Source: Photobacterium sp. TLY01
GTDB lineage: Bacteria > Pseudomonadota > Gammaproteobacteria > Enterobacterales > Vibrionaceae
Assembly (NCBI RefSeq): GCF_021432065.1
Contig: NZ_CP090365.1
Coordinates: 1-64,000 of the forward strand
DNA: 64,000 bases
Direction of reading: 5' to 3'
Numbering within the stretch: the stretch's first letter is position 1; every line of letters begins with the position of its first letter. The position numbers were made by a program, and so were the translations under genes. Positions 1 to 8,343 of the stretch are shown piece after piece. The notes below the pieces were generated by a model. It did no database searches, was not told the DNA's origin, and worked only from the letters and a program-made list of their open reading frames with translations.

Positions 1-30
1 TGATTAAAGCTCGCAATAGGCCCCATAGAG

Positions 31-77
31 AGGACAGACACTTTACTTTAAAGCCCATAAAAGGACAGGCACTTTAA
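31..77 (-). repeat. Two copies of transposase-associated repeat, left end
   Basis: Two copies of the motif GGACAG(A/G)CACTTTA lie at about 31-45 and 57-77, upstream of the IS200-like transposase. The second copy is inverted relative to a near-identical 21-base copy at 1435-1455, so the two bracket the transposase gene. Such flanking repeats are typical of REP-associated tyrosine transposases, but I infer the link only from position and sequence. The remaining bases up to 224 hold no other recognisable feature. Confidence 0.6.
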
Positions 78-224
78 GTCAGATTCTGCGGATTACCTGA
101 AAGTTACAACTACCTCAATTACACCACACTGCGTATCGCGTCGAATTTTTCACTATCCGACTTCTCATCCAACCCGTCTTTATATACTGTTCATACATCC
201 AGTAACTTATTTGTGAACGCTTTC

Positions 225-1184
225 ATGACAACAGCCAGACACCAGCAAATTTGCCTTGAAGCCACGGCCTATTATCACTGCATTTCCCGGTGTGTACGCC
301 GCGCTTTCCTCTGCGGACAGGATGAAGAGTCCGGTGTCAGTTATGAGCATCGCCGTAGCTGGGTCGAAGACAGACTGTTTGCCTTAGCAAAAGTGTTTTG
401 CATCGACCTCTGTGCTTACGCCATCATGAGTAATCACTATCACCTTGTACTACATGTAAACAAAGCCAAAGCCGACTCTTTGACTGACAGCGACGTCATT
501 GATCGCTGGCTTTCATTTCACAATCCTCCCATCTTGATCCAACGTTATCTACGGGGAGATATTCGCACCCAGGCTGAATACAACGCAGTCTGTTCCATCA
601 TTCAGACCTGGCGGCAGCGTCTCTACAGCATCAGCTGGTTTATGCGGTTGCTCAATCAATTTGTTGCTACCGAAGCAAATAAAGAAGACGGCTGTAGCGG
701 TCACTTCTGGGAAGGACGGTTCAAAAGTCAGGCCCTGCTGGATGATAAAGCACTTGCCGCGGCGATGGCGTATGTCGATTTAAACCCCATCCGTGCCGGT
801 ATCGCTGAAACACCGGAAACATCAGACTTCACGTCAGTTAAATCCCGTCTAGATAACTTGCACAGTCCCAAAGCCAGTTTGAGTTACCTCTATCCTTTTA
901 TTGGCCAAAACAACAGCACACAAGAAGGAATTCCCTATCACCTGGCGGATTATCTGGCGTTTCTCGACTGGACAGGCAGGTATTTTCATGAAGGAAAAAC
1001 GGGACAGATTGCACACGACGCGCCACCCATTCTTAAGCGATTAGGATTGGATAGTTCACCTTGGCTGCGCACATACAAACAATTTGAGAAAGGCAGCATG
1101 ATAGGGGCAAAGTCATCAATGAAAGCCAATTTGGCGTTAATGGGACGGAAACGAATGTCTGGTACTCAGTTACCAATAAATTAA
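225..1184 (+). CDS. REP-associated tyrosine (IS200-like, HUH) transposase
   Basis: A 319-residue single-strand DNA transposase of the IS200/Y1 family as found in solitary RAYT-type genes. Near the N terminus it has YYHCISRCVRRAF, then AIMSNHYHLVLHV, whose His-x-His pair is the HUH metal site, and further on GRFKSQALL and YVDLNPIRAGIAET, which are typical of this family in Vibrio, Photobacterium and Shewanella. The ATG at 225 is preferred over an in-frame GTG at 213 because family members begin with a similar MTTAR-type sequence. It stands alone, without cargo, between inverted copies of the GTGCCTGTCC repeat. Known RAYT proteins act on short palindromic repeats; that this one acts on the repeats scattered over the first 15 kb is inference. 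The gene looks intact. Confidence 0.85.
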   Translation: MTTARHQQICLEATAYYHCISRCVRRAFLCGQDEESGVSYEHRRSWVEDRLFALAKVFCIDLCAYAIMSNHYHLVLHVNKAKADSLTDSDVIDRWLSFHNPPILIQRYLRGDIRTQAEYNAVCSIIQTWRQRLYSISWFMRLLNQFVATEANKEDGCSGHFWEGRFKSQALLDDKALAAAMAYVDLNPIRAGIAETPETSDFTSVKSRLDNLHSPKASLSYLYPFIGQNNSTQEGIPYHLADYLAFLDWTGRYFHEGKTGQIAHDAPPILKRLGLDSSPWLRTYKQFEKGSMIGAKSSMKANLALMGRKRMSGTQLPIN

Positions 1185-1434
1185 ACAGAGCTTGGCCAAT
1201 CGTGAAAAAGCTTCAGCATTTGGCTTTTGACCAAGTCAGGTTAACGCATCTCTAATCCCCCCCTCATTTCTGGCGCCTTACTACATCGACATAATAGCCT
1301 CAACTTTCCCAGCAGCATCTGGCTACGCTTGCTATCAGTCTTATCCTTACAGACACCTTAGCTTTCCCATAAAAAATCCAAATGGTTAACTCATTCATTT
1401 GACTGTCCCATTTAGGTTTCAGCGACACAACAAG

Positions 1435-1455
1435 TAAAAGTGCCTGTCCTTTTAA
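1435..1455 (+). repeat. Transposase-associated repeat, right end, over the LysR stop codon
   Basis: TAAAAGTGCCTGTCCTTTTA begins at 1435. Its reverse complement matches the copy at 57-77 with about 3 mismatches in 21. The TAA stop codon of the neighbouring minus-strand LysR gene (1452-1454) lies inside this repeat. The 250 bases between the transposase and this repeat hold one weaker partial match (GACTGTCCCATTTA, about 1401) and no gene. Confidence 0.6.
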
Positions 1456-2372
1456 CTAAAGCTATCCCAACTTGGCTTATCCCCTCCCAGCTTCTCCACC
1501 AAAAAATCAATCAGCACCCTTACCTTCTCAGGTAAGTGCTTACGTTCTGGAAACATGGCGTAGACAGCATGCAGTGGTAACACATAATCTGGCATTACTG
1601 GAATCAATTTCCCTGAAGCTAAATCCGCCCCCACGATAAAGGTCGGCATCTGACAAATACCTAAGCCAGCAACCAAAGCATCTCGCAGCACTTCACTGTT
1701 ATTAGCCTGGAAATTCCCTCTGGGCTGAATGCTCTCAACACCAGCTGGCCCGTCAAATCGCCACTCTGCACCGCCACGAAAATAGCTGTAATACAGGCAG
1801 TTATGATTCTGTAAATCCGCTGGTGACTGTGGCGTACCGTGCTTTTCCAAATAGTGCGGAGCTGCGCACAGCACACTTCGGCAAGACGCTAACCGCCGCG
1901 CAACGAGGCTGGATTCAGGGATATGACCAATACGAATCGAGAGATCATAACCCCCTTCGACAAGATCGACCATTTTGTCATCCAGTGACATCTCCAGTCG
2001 GATATCGGGATATCGTTGCAGAAACTCAGGGATCAACGGGCTGATATGCAGGCGCCCAAACGTCATCGGGACAGTCACTTTTAGCAGCCCGCTGGGATTG
2101 CCCTGCAACTGGCCGAGTTTATCTTCAGCTTCACAAGCAATTTTGTATGCGGCTCTGGCAGATTCAAAGTACTGCTCACCGGCATCGGTCAGACTCAGGC
2201 TGCGCGTTGTCCTGTTCAGTAAACGCGTCCCCAGTTTCGCCTCAAGGTGATTGATACGTTTACTGACTGCAGATTTAGTGATCCCCAACCGTTCAGCAGC
2301 TCCAGAAAAGCTGCCACATTCCACCACAGTGACAAAAACCGGGATGGTACTGAAAGTATCGTTATCACGCAT
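1452..2372 (-). CDS. LysR-family transcriptional regulator
   Basis: A 306-residue LysR-type regulator. The N-terminal winged helix-turn-helix is at residues about 5-65 (FSGAAERLGITKSAVSKRI, then LGTRLLNRTTRSLSLTDAGE). The C-terminal periplasmic-binding-like effector domain includes VTVPMTFGRLHISPLIPEF. I chose the ATG at 2372 (MRDNDTFSTIP) because the longer reading adds 30 residues unlike the family. It is divergent from the two DUF606 transporter genes at 2478-3420 with a 105-base gap, so it probably controls them and itself; the ligand is unknown. Its stop codon lies inside a transposase-associated repeat at 1435-1455. Confidence 0.85.
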   Translation of the reverse strand: MRDNDTFSTIPVFVTVVECGSFSGAAERLGITKSAVSKRINHLEAKLGTRLLNRTTRSLSLTDAGEQYFESARAAYKIACEAEDKLGQLQGNPSGLLKVTVPMTFGRLHISPLIPEFLQRYPDIRLEMSLDDKMVDLVEGGYDLSIRIGHIPESSLVARRLASCRSVLCAAPHYLEKHGTPQSPADLQNHNCLYYSYFRGGAEWRFDGPAGVESIQPRGNFQANNSEVLRDALVAGLGICQMPTFIVGADLASGKLIPVMPDYVLPLHAVYAMFPERKHLPEKVRVLIDFLVEKLGGDKPSWDSFS

Positions 2373-2477
2373 TTGTATACTATTTCTCAACAGTGTTTTT
2401 CTATTGAACCCAATTATAAACTCTACAGACACAATATAAAATCCATCATAGACACGACACAATGAGTTGGATTATCC

Positions 2478-2933
2478 ATGCTGAAATTATCCCCTGCGCT
2501 ACTTGCGCTTTTTGCTGGTGCTATGTTGTCACTCATGATTTTGCTCAACAGCCAGTTGGCCGCACACAGCTCTCCTCTACTGGCCTCCTGGGTTGCACAT
2601 GGCATAGGCGCAGCGTTTGCTGGCTTTATATTGTTTGTCTGTCATCTTCGGAGTAAACGAACTCGCCCGGCCCCCAGACCAGTTCCAAAGTGGGCTTATC
2701 TGGGCGGTATTCCCGGTGCATTTACCGTAATTCTGGCTGCGGCTACGGTGAATAGTCCGCTGGGTCTGTCGGGCTCTGTGGCTTTTATGCTGGTGGGACA
2801 GACACTTTTCGGGATGCTCAGTGATGTGTTCGGGCTGATGGGTTCGAAAAGAAGGAAATTATCTTCGCAAGATTTAGTCGTGGTGTGCTGCATTTTATCC
2901 GGCAGCATGCTGATCATTTTCACACCAAGCTGA
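2478..2933 (+). CDS. DMT-superfamily half-transporter, YdcZ/DUF606 type (first of pair)
   Basis: A 151-residue inner-membrane protein with about four or five hydrophobic segments. It carries the family-like segment GQTLFGMLSDVFGLMG near residue 110. DUF606 proteins are about 140-150 residues and are thought to work as dimers or as adjacent pairs in small-molecule export. The second copy follows after 34 bases in the same direction, so the two probably form a heterodimer. The LysR gene on the other strand is the likely regulator. The codons for GQTL lie in a stretch (2795-2809, GGGACAGACACTTTT) that matches the dispersed repeat of this region. Substrate unknown. Confidence 0.75.
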   Translation: MLKLSPALLALFAGAMLSLMILLNSQLAAHSSPLLASWVAHGIGAAFAGFILFVCHLRSKRTRPAPRPVPKWAYLGGIPGAFTVILAAATVNSPLGLSGSVAFMLVGQTLFGMLSDVFGLMGSKRRKLSSQDLVVVCCILSGSMLIIFTPS

Positions 2934-2967
2934 TTGCTGATAAATCACCGATTAATGAGGATAAACC

Positions 2968-3420
2968 ATGGCGTTGTTCATTTTTCTTGCTGTACTCAAC
3001 GGTATCTGTATTAGCCTGAGCCGCATCTTGAACGGAAGGTTAGGACTTGACCGAACAGCAATAACCTCTTCTTACTGGAACCATCTGATAGGTTTTATCT
3101 TCCTGTCATTATTGGTGCTGCTTGTGAATGGCAGCTCTTTCTCTTTACCACAAAATGCACCATTAAGTGCTTATGCAGGGGGAGTCATTGGTGTGCTATT
3201 TGTAACGATTAATAGCCTTGTGCTACCCAAAATTGGAGCGATGCGAACAAGCTTGCTGGTGATCAGCGGGCAAATGCTGGTAGGTGTTTTGCTTACCTTG
3301 ATTTTGTTGTTCTTAAAGGGACAGACACTTTTGTATATGATCTGGCCTATCGCGGGAATGATATTGATTTTGCTCGGTGTGTATCTAAACCAGCAGCGCC
3401 AGGCCAACCCTGATGCTTAA
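2968..3420 (+). CDS. DMT-superfamily half-transporter, YdcZ/DUF606 type (second of pair)
   Basis: A 150-residue hydrophobic protein, partner of the gene just upstream. Segments include LFIFLAVLNGICISLSRILNGRLG at the N terminus and the family-like ISGQMLVGVLL and ILLGVYLNQ toward the C terminus. A 20-base match to the dispersed repeat lies inside the coding sequence (3313-3332) and encodes LKGQTLL. A strong intrinsic terminator follows at 3446. The function as an exporter half is inferred from the family and the pairing. Confidence 0.75.
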   Translation: MALFIFLAVLNGICISLSRILNGRLGLDRTAITSSYWNHLIGFIFLSLLVLLVNGSSFSLPQNAPLSAYAGGVIGVLFVTINSLVLPKIGAMRTSLLVISGQMLVGVLLTLILLFLKGQTLLYMIWPIAGMILILLGVYLNQQRQANPDA

Positions 3421-3445
3421 CTGGGTAGCATGCACTAAACAACAA

Positions 3446-3470
3446 AAAGCCCACGAAAAACGTGGGCTTT
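3446..3470 (+). terminator. Intrinsic terminator, probably bidirectional
   Basis: AAAGCCCACG, loop AAAAA, CGTGGGCTTT: a perfect 10-bp stem with A and T flanks. It sits between the DUF606 pair (plus) and the PLP enzyme (minus) and can serve both. Confidence 0.85.
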
Positions 3471-3538
3471 CGTTCGATCAGCTTAATGGCTTAAGCCTGT
3501 GACAGTGTTCTGCTAATTGCAGTAATCATTGTTATTTA

Positions 3539-4786
3539 TTATTCAGAAACAGGGTTCAAAAACGGCGTTAACGCTTCAAAAAGTCGATCAATTTCTGCTT
3601 GAGTATTGTAGTGCATGAAACCAATTCGGACGACGCCACCACTTTCAAGCACTCCTAACTGCCGGCACAAGCCTAACGCATAAAAGTGACCGTTCCAGAC
3701 GCACATATTCTGTTGACCCAGGTGGGAGGCTATATCCGACGGCGGTACATTATCAATACGTAGTGCAAAAGTCGGGGTACGTTCTGCGAGCCGTTTATCA
3801 TCCTCGATACCCAGCAAAGTCACATTGCTGAATTTCCTGACCCAGCTCAAAAAATACTGGCTCAGCGATTCTTCATGAGACTGGTACTGAGTGTAACTGG
3901 CTGCCAGACGCTTGCGGAAGCTGTCTTGCGGATCGCCCCACTGTGCCAGATAGTCAATGGCAGCCACGACACCGGCCAACCCCTCAAAGTTCTGGGTTCC
4001 CGTTTCAAAACGTCCCGGACCGAGATCGGTCGCAGGTTCAACTTTATACGGCTTCAACGTCTGCAGCCACTGAGGTGCCACATAAACGATTCCCACATGC
4101 GGACCAAAGAACTTATAAGCTGAACACGCCAGAAAATCACAGCCCAGTGCCTGCACGTCTACCAGCTTGTGCGGGGCATAGTGCACTGCATCAACATAGA
4201 CTTGCGCGCCAACACTGTGCGCAGCTTTAACAATGCGCGCAATGTCCACCAGCGAGCCAGTTGTATTCGACGCGTATGTGACGGCCACCAACCGCGTTTT
4301 ATTATTCAGCAAAGATTCAAAGTGCTCGTAGTCTAACGTGCAGTCGGCTTGATTCACCCGAACCTGACGAACCAGTACCCCTTTGTCATCCGCCGCTTGC
4401 TGCCAGCTAGACACGTTCGAATAATGATCCAGGGACGTCACAATCACTTCGTCACCTTGCTTCCAGTCACGTGAAATAGCACGGCTGAGCTGAAAAGTCA
4501 GTGAGGTCATATTCGGACCAAAAACAATATTGTCGGGCGACGGCGCATTCAGTAATGCCTGAACAGACTGACGCGCCTTTGCCATGAGTGACACTGTCAC
4601 CTCGCTAGAGAAAAACGAACCGCCCAGATTGGCATTATATCGACCAAGATAATCCGTCATGGCCTGTAAAACACTGGCAGGCACCTGTGCTCCACCCGGT
4701 CCGTCAAAGAAATACACAGGTGCATCATTTATCTGTTGAGCCAGTGCAGGAAACTGCTGACGAACACTCGAAACATCAAACTGCAT
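3539..4786 (-). CDS. PLP-dependent class V aminotransferase, VC1184-type cysteine desulfurase-like
   Basis: A 415-residue fold-type I PLP enzyme resembling the 'cysteine desulfurase-like, VC1184 subfamily'. Visible features are YFFDGPGGAQVP at the N terminus, VIVTSLDHYSNVSSW, VTYASNTTGSLVDI, YVDAVHYAPHKLVDVQ, and ACSAYKFFGPHVGIVY with the PLP lysine in SAYKFFG. The C-terminal domain has VRIGFMHYNTQAEIDRL. Membership of this subfamily does not prove sulfur transfer; the true substrate is unknown. Its start overlaps the 3' end of the upstream 2OG-Fe dioxygenase by 11 bases, so the two are translationally coupled and likely act on the same amino-acid-like substrate. A GGGAG ribosome site precedes the ATG. 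Confidence 0.85.
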   Translation of the reverse strand: MQFDVSSVRQQFPALAQQINDAPVYFFDGPGGAQVPASVLQAMTDYLGRYNANLGGSFFSSEVTVSLMAKARQSVQALLNAPSPDNIVFGPNMTSLTFQLSRAISRDWKQGDEVIVTSLDHYSNVSSWQQAADDKGVLVRQVRVNQADCTLDYEHFESLLNNKTRLVAVTYASNTTGSLVDIARIVKAAHSVGAQVYVDAVHYAPHKLVDVQALGCDFLACSAYKFFGPHVGIVYVAPQWLQTLKPYKVEPATDLGPGRFETGTQNFEGLAGVVAAIDYLAQWGDPQDSFRKRLAASYTQYQSHEESLSQYFLSWVRKFSNVTLLGIEDDKRLAERTPTFALRIDNVPPSDIASHLGQQNMCVWNGHFYALGLCRQLGVLESGGVVRIGFMHYNTQAEIDRLFEALTPFLNPVSE

Positions 4787-5426
4787 ACTGCGTCTCCCGG
4801 GCTGTCAGAACAAAGAGGTCCATATAGCCTTTTTTATCTTTCTTCACCGCTTTGATGGGCCGCGCGTTATGCCAGAGCTGATCGTCGGCCAGAATCGCGA
4901 CCTCACCCTGCTCTAGCGCCATACTCAGAAAAGGCAGTTCATTCTTATTCTTGTAGACCAGAAACTCCCCACCCTCGATGTTTTCACGCCCAATCCCAAT
5001 CACCGCAATGTGATTAAAACCATCCTGATGAACCCCTTCAGGCGCCACCTGAGTCTCGCCTTCCAGCGTAGCAATACGGATCTGATGAATTTCAATTTCC
5101 TGATCATCTGATAAGGCATTGGCGCGTTTGAACACTTCACACATTTCACGCATCCCGGCACTAAAGAGTATCTTGTCCTCCAAAGGCTCAAAAGTGCGGC
5201 TGACATTACCCTGAAAATGGTTAATGTCGTCAGATTGCACAAAAGCTCTGGGTGGCATGTGCAGTACACCATTGGCGGTCGCTTTCACAATGGAATAGCG
5301 GCGCAGACGATACTCGCCATCTGCATGCCCGGTTTTGGGTAAATGGTCAAACGAAGGGGAAAGCTCATTGATAGCCTGTCCGCTCAGTTGTGTGAGTTGA
5401 AAAGTACGATCCAGTGAAACATTCAT
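4776..5426 (-). CDS. 2-oxoglutarate/Fe(II) dioxygenase family protein
   Basis: A 216-residue protein like the 2OG-Fe dioxygenase family (PF10014 type, which includes amino-acid hydroxylases such as isoleucine dioxygenase). The metal site is seen as EGVHQDGFNHI (His-x-Asp) with a later LWHNARPI histidine and nearby arginine for 2-oxoglutarate. I chose the ATG at 5426 (MNVSLDRTF) because AGGAG lies nine bases upstream; an in-frame extension to 5498 has no such support. It is the first gene of a two-gene operon with the VC1184-type PLP enzyme. Hydroxylation of a free amino acid followed by PLP chemistry is a reasonable but untested role. Confidence 0.8.
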   Translation of the reverse strand: MNVSLDRTFQLTQLSGQAINELSPSFDHLPKTGHADGEYRLRRYSIVKATANGVLHMPPRAFVQSDDINHFQGNVSRTFEPLEDKILFSAGMREMCEVFKRANALSDDQEIEIHQIRIATLEGETQVAPEGVHQDGFNHIAVIGIGRENIEGGEFLVYKNKNELPFLSMALEQGEVAILADDQLWHNARPIKAVKKDKKGYMDLFVLTARETQYAV

Positions 5427-5860
5427 TGCATCAGCTCCTCTTAGCAGCGCCTTATCCCTAGCAGTCCGCAACAGCGTCGGACACTCTCCCATTTGCATCG
5501 AACTGCAAACAAGAGATTAACAATTCAGTTACAAGCTAGGGTAAAGGAAAATTCGATAATGCCAAGACCTTGCAGATGTAAACTTCGACATATGGGTAAA
5601 ATTAAGAATATCCAACCAATAAAGTGATTATGACTGGCCTAACAAACTGGTATTTTAATCTTGCATCACCAAAAAGCAGTGTTCCTTGCTAGGAAAAATC
5701 GTAACCCATTGATTTTTATTGTGTAATGGTTTGACACTCTAGCGGTGGCACTTGTGTGAACTCGTCAAAAAGCCAGCATAAAATACCGTTTGTGATGTGT
5801 ATCCCACCAAAAATATTGATATTTTCTGCATGTACAGAGGAAACGAAAACGCAGAGTGCA
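5427..5860. other. Intergenic stretch without recognised gene
   Basis: This stretch between the dioxygenase start and the terminator of the His-rich gene is AT-rich. Short frames are present on both strands, but none has a convincing ribosome site or family resemblance. The dioxygenase promoter should lie in its left part. Confidence 0.5.
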
Positions 5861-5892
5861 AAAAAAACCTCCTGCCATTTCTGACAGAAGGT
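5861..5892 (-). terminator. Intrinsic terminator of the His-rich gene
   Basis: Read on the minus strand: ACCTTCTGTCA, loop GAAA, TGGCAGGAGGT, then seven T. All 11 positions pair if two G-U wobbles are allowed. Confidence 0.75.
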
Positions 5893-5935
5893 ATGCAAAT
5901 CTGGAGGATAATGAACGGAACAGTCTGGTGGCAGC

Positions 5936-6289
5936 TTAAGGGCGGTATGGGGTGTAAACGTAATTGTCACCAGATTTTTTATAAAATGCGTTATCAATAA
6001 TCGCATAGGTAATGCCAGAGACCACAGCAAAGGTCACCAGTTCGGGTAAATTGGTACGGTGATATTCCCTGCGTGGGCGTTCCTTAATGACGACAACATC
6101 ATGGTGGTGATAATGTCTTACCGGTTTACGATGATGATGGTGTCTGTGCTTATGTTTATGCTTATAGTATTTTTTATAACCATGATCATAACCATGGTCT
6201 CTGCCACCGTGATCTCTGCCACCATGGGCAAAACTGGTTGCTGGTGCAATCAGAGACAAGCACAAAATACCAATCCATAGAGTTTTCAT
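5936..6289 (-). CDS. Small exported His-rich protein
   Basis: A 117-residue protein with a clean signal peptide (MKTLWIGILCLSLIAPATSFA, cleavage about residue 21). A His/Gly/Lys-rich low-complexity zone follows (GGRDHGGRDHGYDHGY, then KHKHKHRHHHH), then RHYHHHDVVVIKERPRREY and a hydrophobic stretch near residues 83-100. Twenty or more histidines suggest divalent metal binding in the periplasm or at the surface, but that is only inference. The VVVIKERPRREYHR part recalls small exported proteins often found next to His tracts in gammaproteobacteria. It is a single gene with its own terminator at 5861-5892. Confidence 0.75.
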   Translation of the reverse strand: MKTLWIGILCLSLIAPATSFAHGGRDHGGRDHGYDHGYKKYYKHKHKHRHHHHRKPVRHYHHHDVVVIKERPRREYHRTNLPELVTFAVVSGITYAIIDNAFYKKSGDNYVYTPYRP

Positions 6290-6425
6290 ATAACACTACC
6301 TGTTTTTCTACATATGTGTACAGCGTACATATAGCTTGGTAAAGCAGTGTCAACCGCAAGTAAACCTTAAGTAAAATCGCGCTTACATTCACTCAACATA
6401 CTGCATACAAAGAAGATCGACACAT

Positions 6426-7004
6426 ATGCCTGAAAAAACACACAATATCACCGAAGATACCACGCAACACCTTATCGGGCTGGGATGTCCCGACTTTTCC
6501 TTAGCTGCCTATATCGAACACCGGCCAGGTATGCCCGGGATGGCATGTTTGGATCAATTACAGCCTGCGGCTTCAGGCGAAATACAGGCTATCGGCCAGG
6601 CGTGCGGTAACGGCTGGCGAAAAGTATTCAATGTGTACGCCAAGCTGATTTATGCCCTCGACAGCAAGGTGTTTCCTCATTCAACGAATGCACCGAGTTG
6701 GCAGTCATTCAGAGATGAGTTCCTTCTCCAGCAATCCAGCCAAACCGCGCTGTTATTCAATCCGCCCATTCTTGATGCATCAGACACCGCCCCTCGCTAC
6801 CACATCATGATGGGCAGAACCTACGCCAAGAAACTGATCCACGAAGAGAAACTGACAGTGCCTCTCATCTGGCTGGATAATGAATTCGCAATTAACCGCG
6901 AACACCGACTGGTCATCTGTCCCTACTTTGATTATCGCCAGCTCTCCAATAGCAAAATAGAGCGATTGGCGAATATCCTTGCCGGATTTTCCTGCCACAC
7001 ATAA
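6426..7004 (+). CDS. Conserved hypothetical protein, about 190 residues
   Basis: A 192-residue soluble protein without signal peptide. It has GLGCPDFSLAAYIEHRPGMPGM near the N terminus, WRKVFNVYAKLIYAL in the middle and YHIMMGRTYAKKLI then LVICPYFDYRQLSN toward the C terminus. It resembles a vibrio family of unknown function (possibly DUF6942), though I am not sure of that name. Conserved-looking aromatic and Pro-rich blocks and normal codon use argue for a real gene. Its TAA stop is immediately fused to a transposase-associated repeat (7002-7018). Confidence 0.65.
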   Translation: MPEKTHNITEDTTQHLIGLGCPDFSLAAYIEHRPGMPGMACLDQLQPAASGEIQAIGQACGNGWRKVFNVYAKLIYALDSKVFPHSTNAPSWQSFRDEFLLQQSSQTALLFNPPILDASDTAPRYHIMMGRTYAKKLIHEEKLTVPLIWLDNEFAINREHRLVICPYFDYRQLSNSKIERLANILAGFSCHT

Positions 7005-7115
7005 ATGTCTGTCCCTCTATGGCACTATGGCATCCGATCAGCCCGTCACAATTGTGACTGTCCCGTTAAAGCAGTATCCGATTTACCCGTCGCAATCGTG
7101 TCTGTCCCACCAAAG
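7002..7115 (+). repeat. Cluster of three transposase-associated repeats
   Basis: Three direct, diverged copies: AAATGTCTGTCCCTCTA at about 7003, GTGACTGTCCCGTTAAA at 7054-7070 and CGTGTCTGTCCCACCAAA at 7098-7115. The first overlaps the stop codon of the preceding gene. They fill most of the gap before the antiporter gene. Confidence 0.6.
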
Positions 7116-7168
7116 CATCTATGCTTTTAAGGGATCAACAAGCCTGATTTCTGTCGTATGGGTGCTGT

Positions 7169-8335
7169 ATGTTAAATGAACTGCAAACCATGATTTTCGA
7201 ACTCGGGATCATTGTGGTCAGTTCAGCGTTAATCGGCACAATGTTCCTGTACGCCCGCCAGCCCATCATTCTGGCGTACATCGTTGCCGGCATTGCCCTT
7301 GGCCCGAGTGGCTTAGGCTTGCTGAATGACAACGACCGAATCATCCAGTTCGGCCAATTCGGTGTCATCCTCTTACTGTTCCTGCTTGGCCTGAATCTGC
7401 AACCCTTCAAACTGCTGACTCTCTTTAAAGAAAGCGCCCTGATCACACTGGGGACCTGCTGTCTCTTTTTTCTGGTCACATTAGGGTTTTGCTTGCTGAT
7501 CGACCTGTCCCTTGGCGATTCACTTGTGGCAGCCGCCGCGCTGATGTTTTCAAGTACCGTCATTGGGTTGAAATTAATCCCGACCACTACCCTTCACCAT
7601 CAACGTGTGGGCGAAGTCATGACCAGCGTGCTACTGATACAGGACATACTGGCTATCATTGTGATTCTGTTTCTGAATGTGCGTGAACCAGATGCCATGA
7701 TCAGCGCCTTTATGCTCATCCTGCTGAAATTAGGATTGCTCTGCCTGCTGGCCTATTTAGGCGTCCGCTATCTGGTGCTCCCGCTGTTTCGTCGTTTTGA
7801 TGTGATTCAGGAATACACCTTTGTTACCGCACTGGCATGGTGTTTGCTGTGGGCGGAAACGGGTCACCTGGCGGGTTTATCCTATGAAATCGGGGCATTT
7901 GTAGCCGGGCTGTCTATAGCCATCAGCCGGGTTTCGCAAGCCATTTCTCTGCACCTGAAACCCTTGAGGGAATTTTTTCTGATATTATTTTTCTTCGCGG
8001 TGGGCGCAAAAATGGACATCACACAAGGCGGTACTGTACTGCTTTGGGGTGGGCTATTTGGAATGCTGCTGGTGGCAGTAAAAGCAGCAGGTTTCATGAT
8101 TGCGCTAAAACTGGCAAAGGAAAAAGCGCCTCAGGAGCTGTCTGCCCGGCTCAGTCAAGCCAGCGAGTTCTCGCTATTGCTGGCTTATTCGGCCCTAACC
8201 GCCGGTCTGGTTTCCGAGCAGGGAATGCTCTTTATTCAAGCCGCGACCCTCATGACTTTCATCCTGTCCACTTATTGGGTCGTAAGCCGCTTTCCTACAC
8301 CCATCTCAAGTGCGAGCAACCTGCGCAAAGACTGA
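7169..8335 (+). CDS. CPA2-family cation:proton antiporter (KefB-type membrane domain)
   Basis: A 388-residue integral membrane protein with about 11-13 predicted helices and the Na/H exchanger fold of the CPA2 family. Family-like blocks are QPIILAYIVAGIALGPSGLGLL, FGVILLLFLLGLNLQP, the transport-core ALMFSSTVIGLKLI, and EIGAFVAGLSIA followed by PLREFFLILFFFAVGAKMD. It lacks the C-terminal TrkA/RCK regulatory domain of KefB and KefC, so it corresponds to the short, membrane-only type. It probably exchanges K+ or Na+ for H+ at the inner membrane; ion choice cannot be told from sequence. Confidence 0.88.
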   Translation: MLNELQTMIFELGIIVVSSALIGTMFLYARQPIILAYIVAGIALGPSGLGLLNDNDRIIQFGQFGVILLLFLLGLNLQPFKLLTLFKESALITLGTCCLFFLVTLGFCLLIDLSLGDSLVAAAALMFSSTVIGLKLIPTTTLHHQRVGEVMTSVLLIQDILAIIVILFLNVREPDAMISAFMLILLKLGLLCLLAYLGVRYLVLPLFRRFDVIQEYTFVTALAWCLLWAETGHLAGLSYEIGAFVAGLSIAISRVSQAISLHLKPLREFFLILFFFAVGAKMDITQGGTVLLWGGLFGMLLVAVKAAGFMIALKLAKEKAPQELSARLSQASEFSLLLAYSALTAGLVSEQGMLFIQAATLMTFILSTYWVVSRFPTPISSASNLRKD

Positions 8336-8343
8336 TTGCTCGG

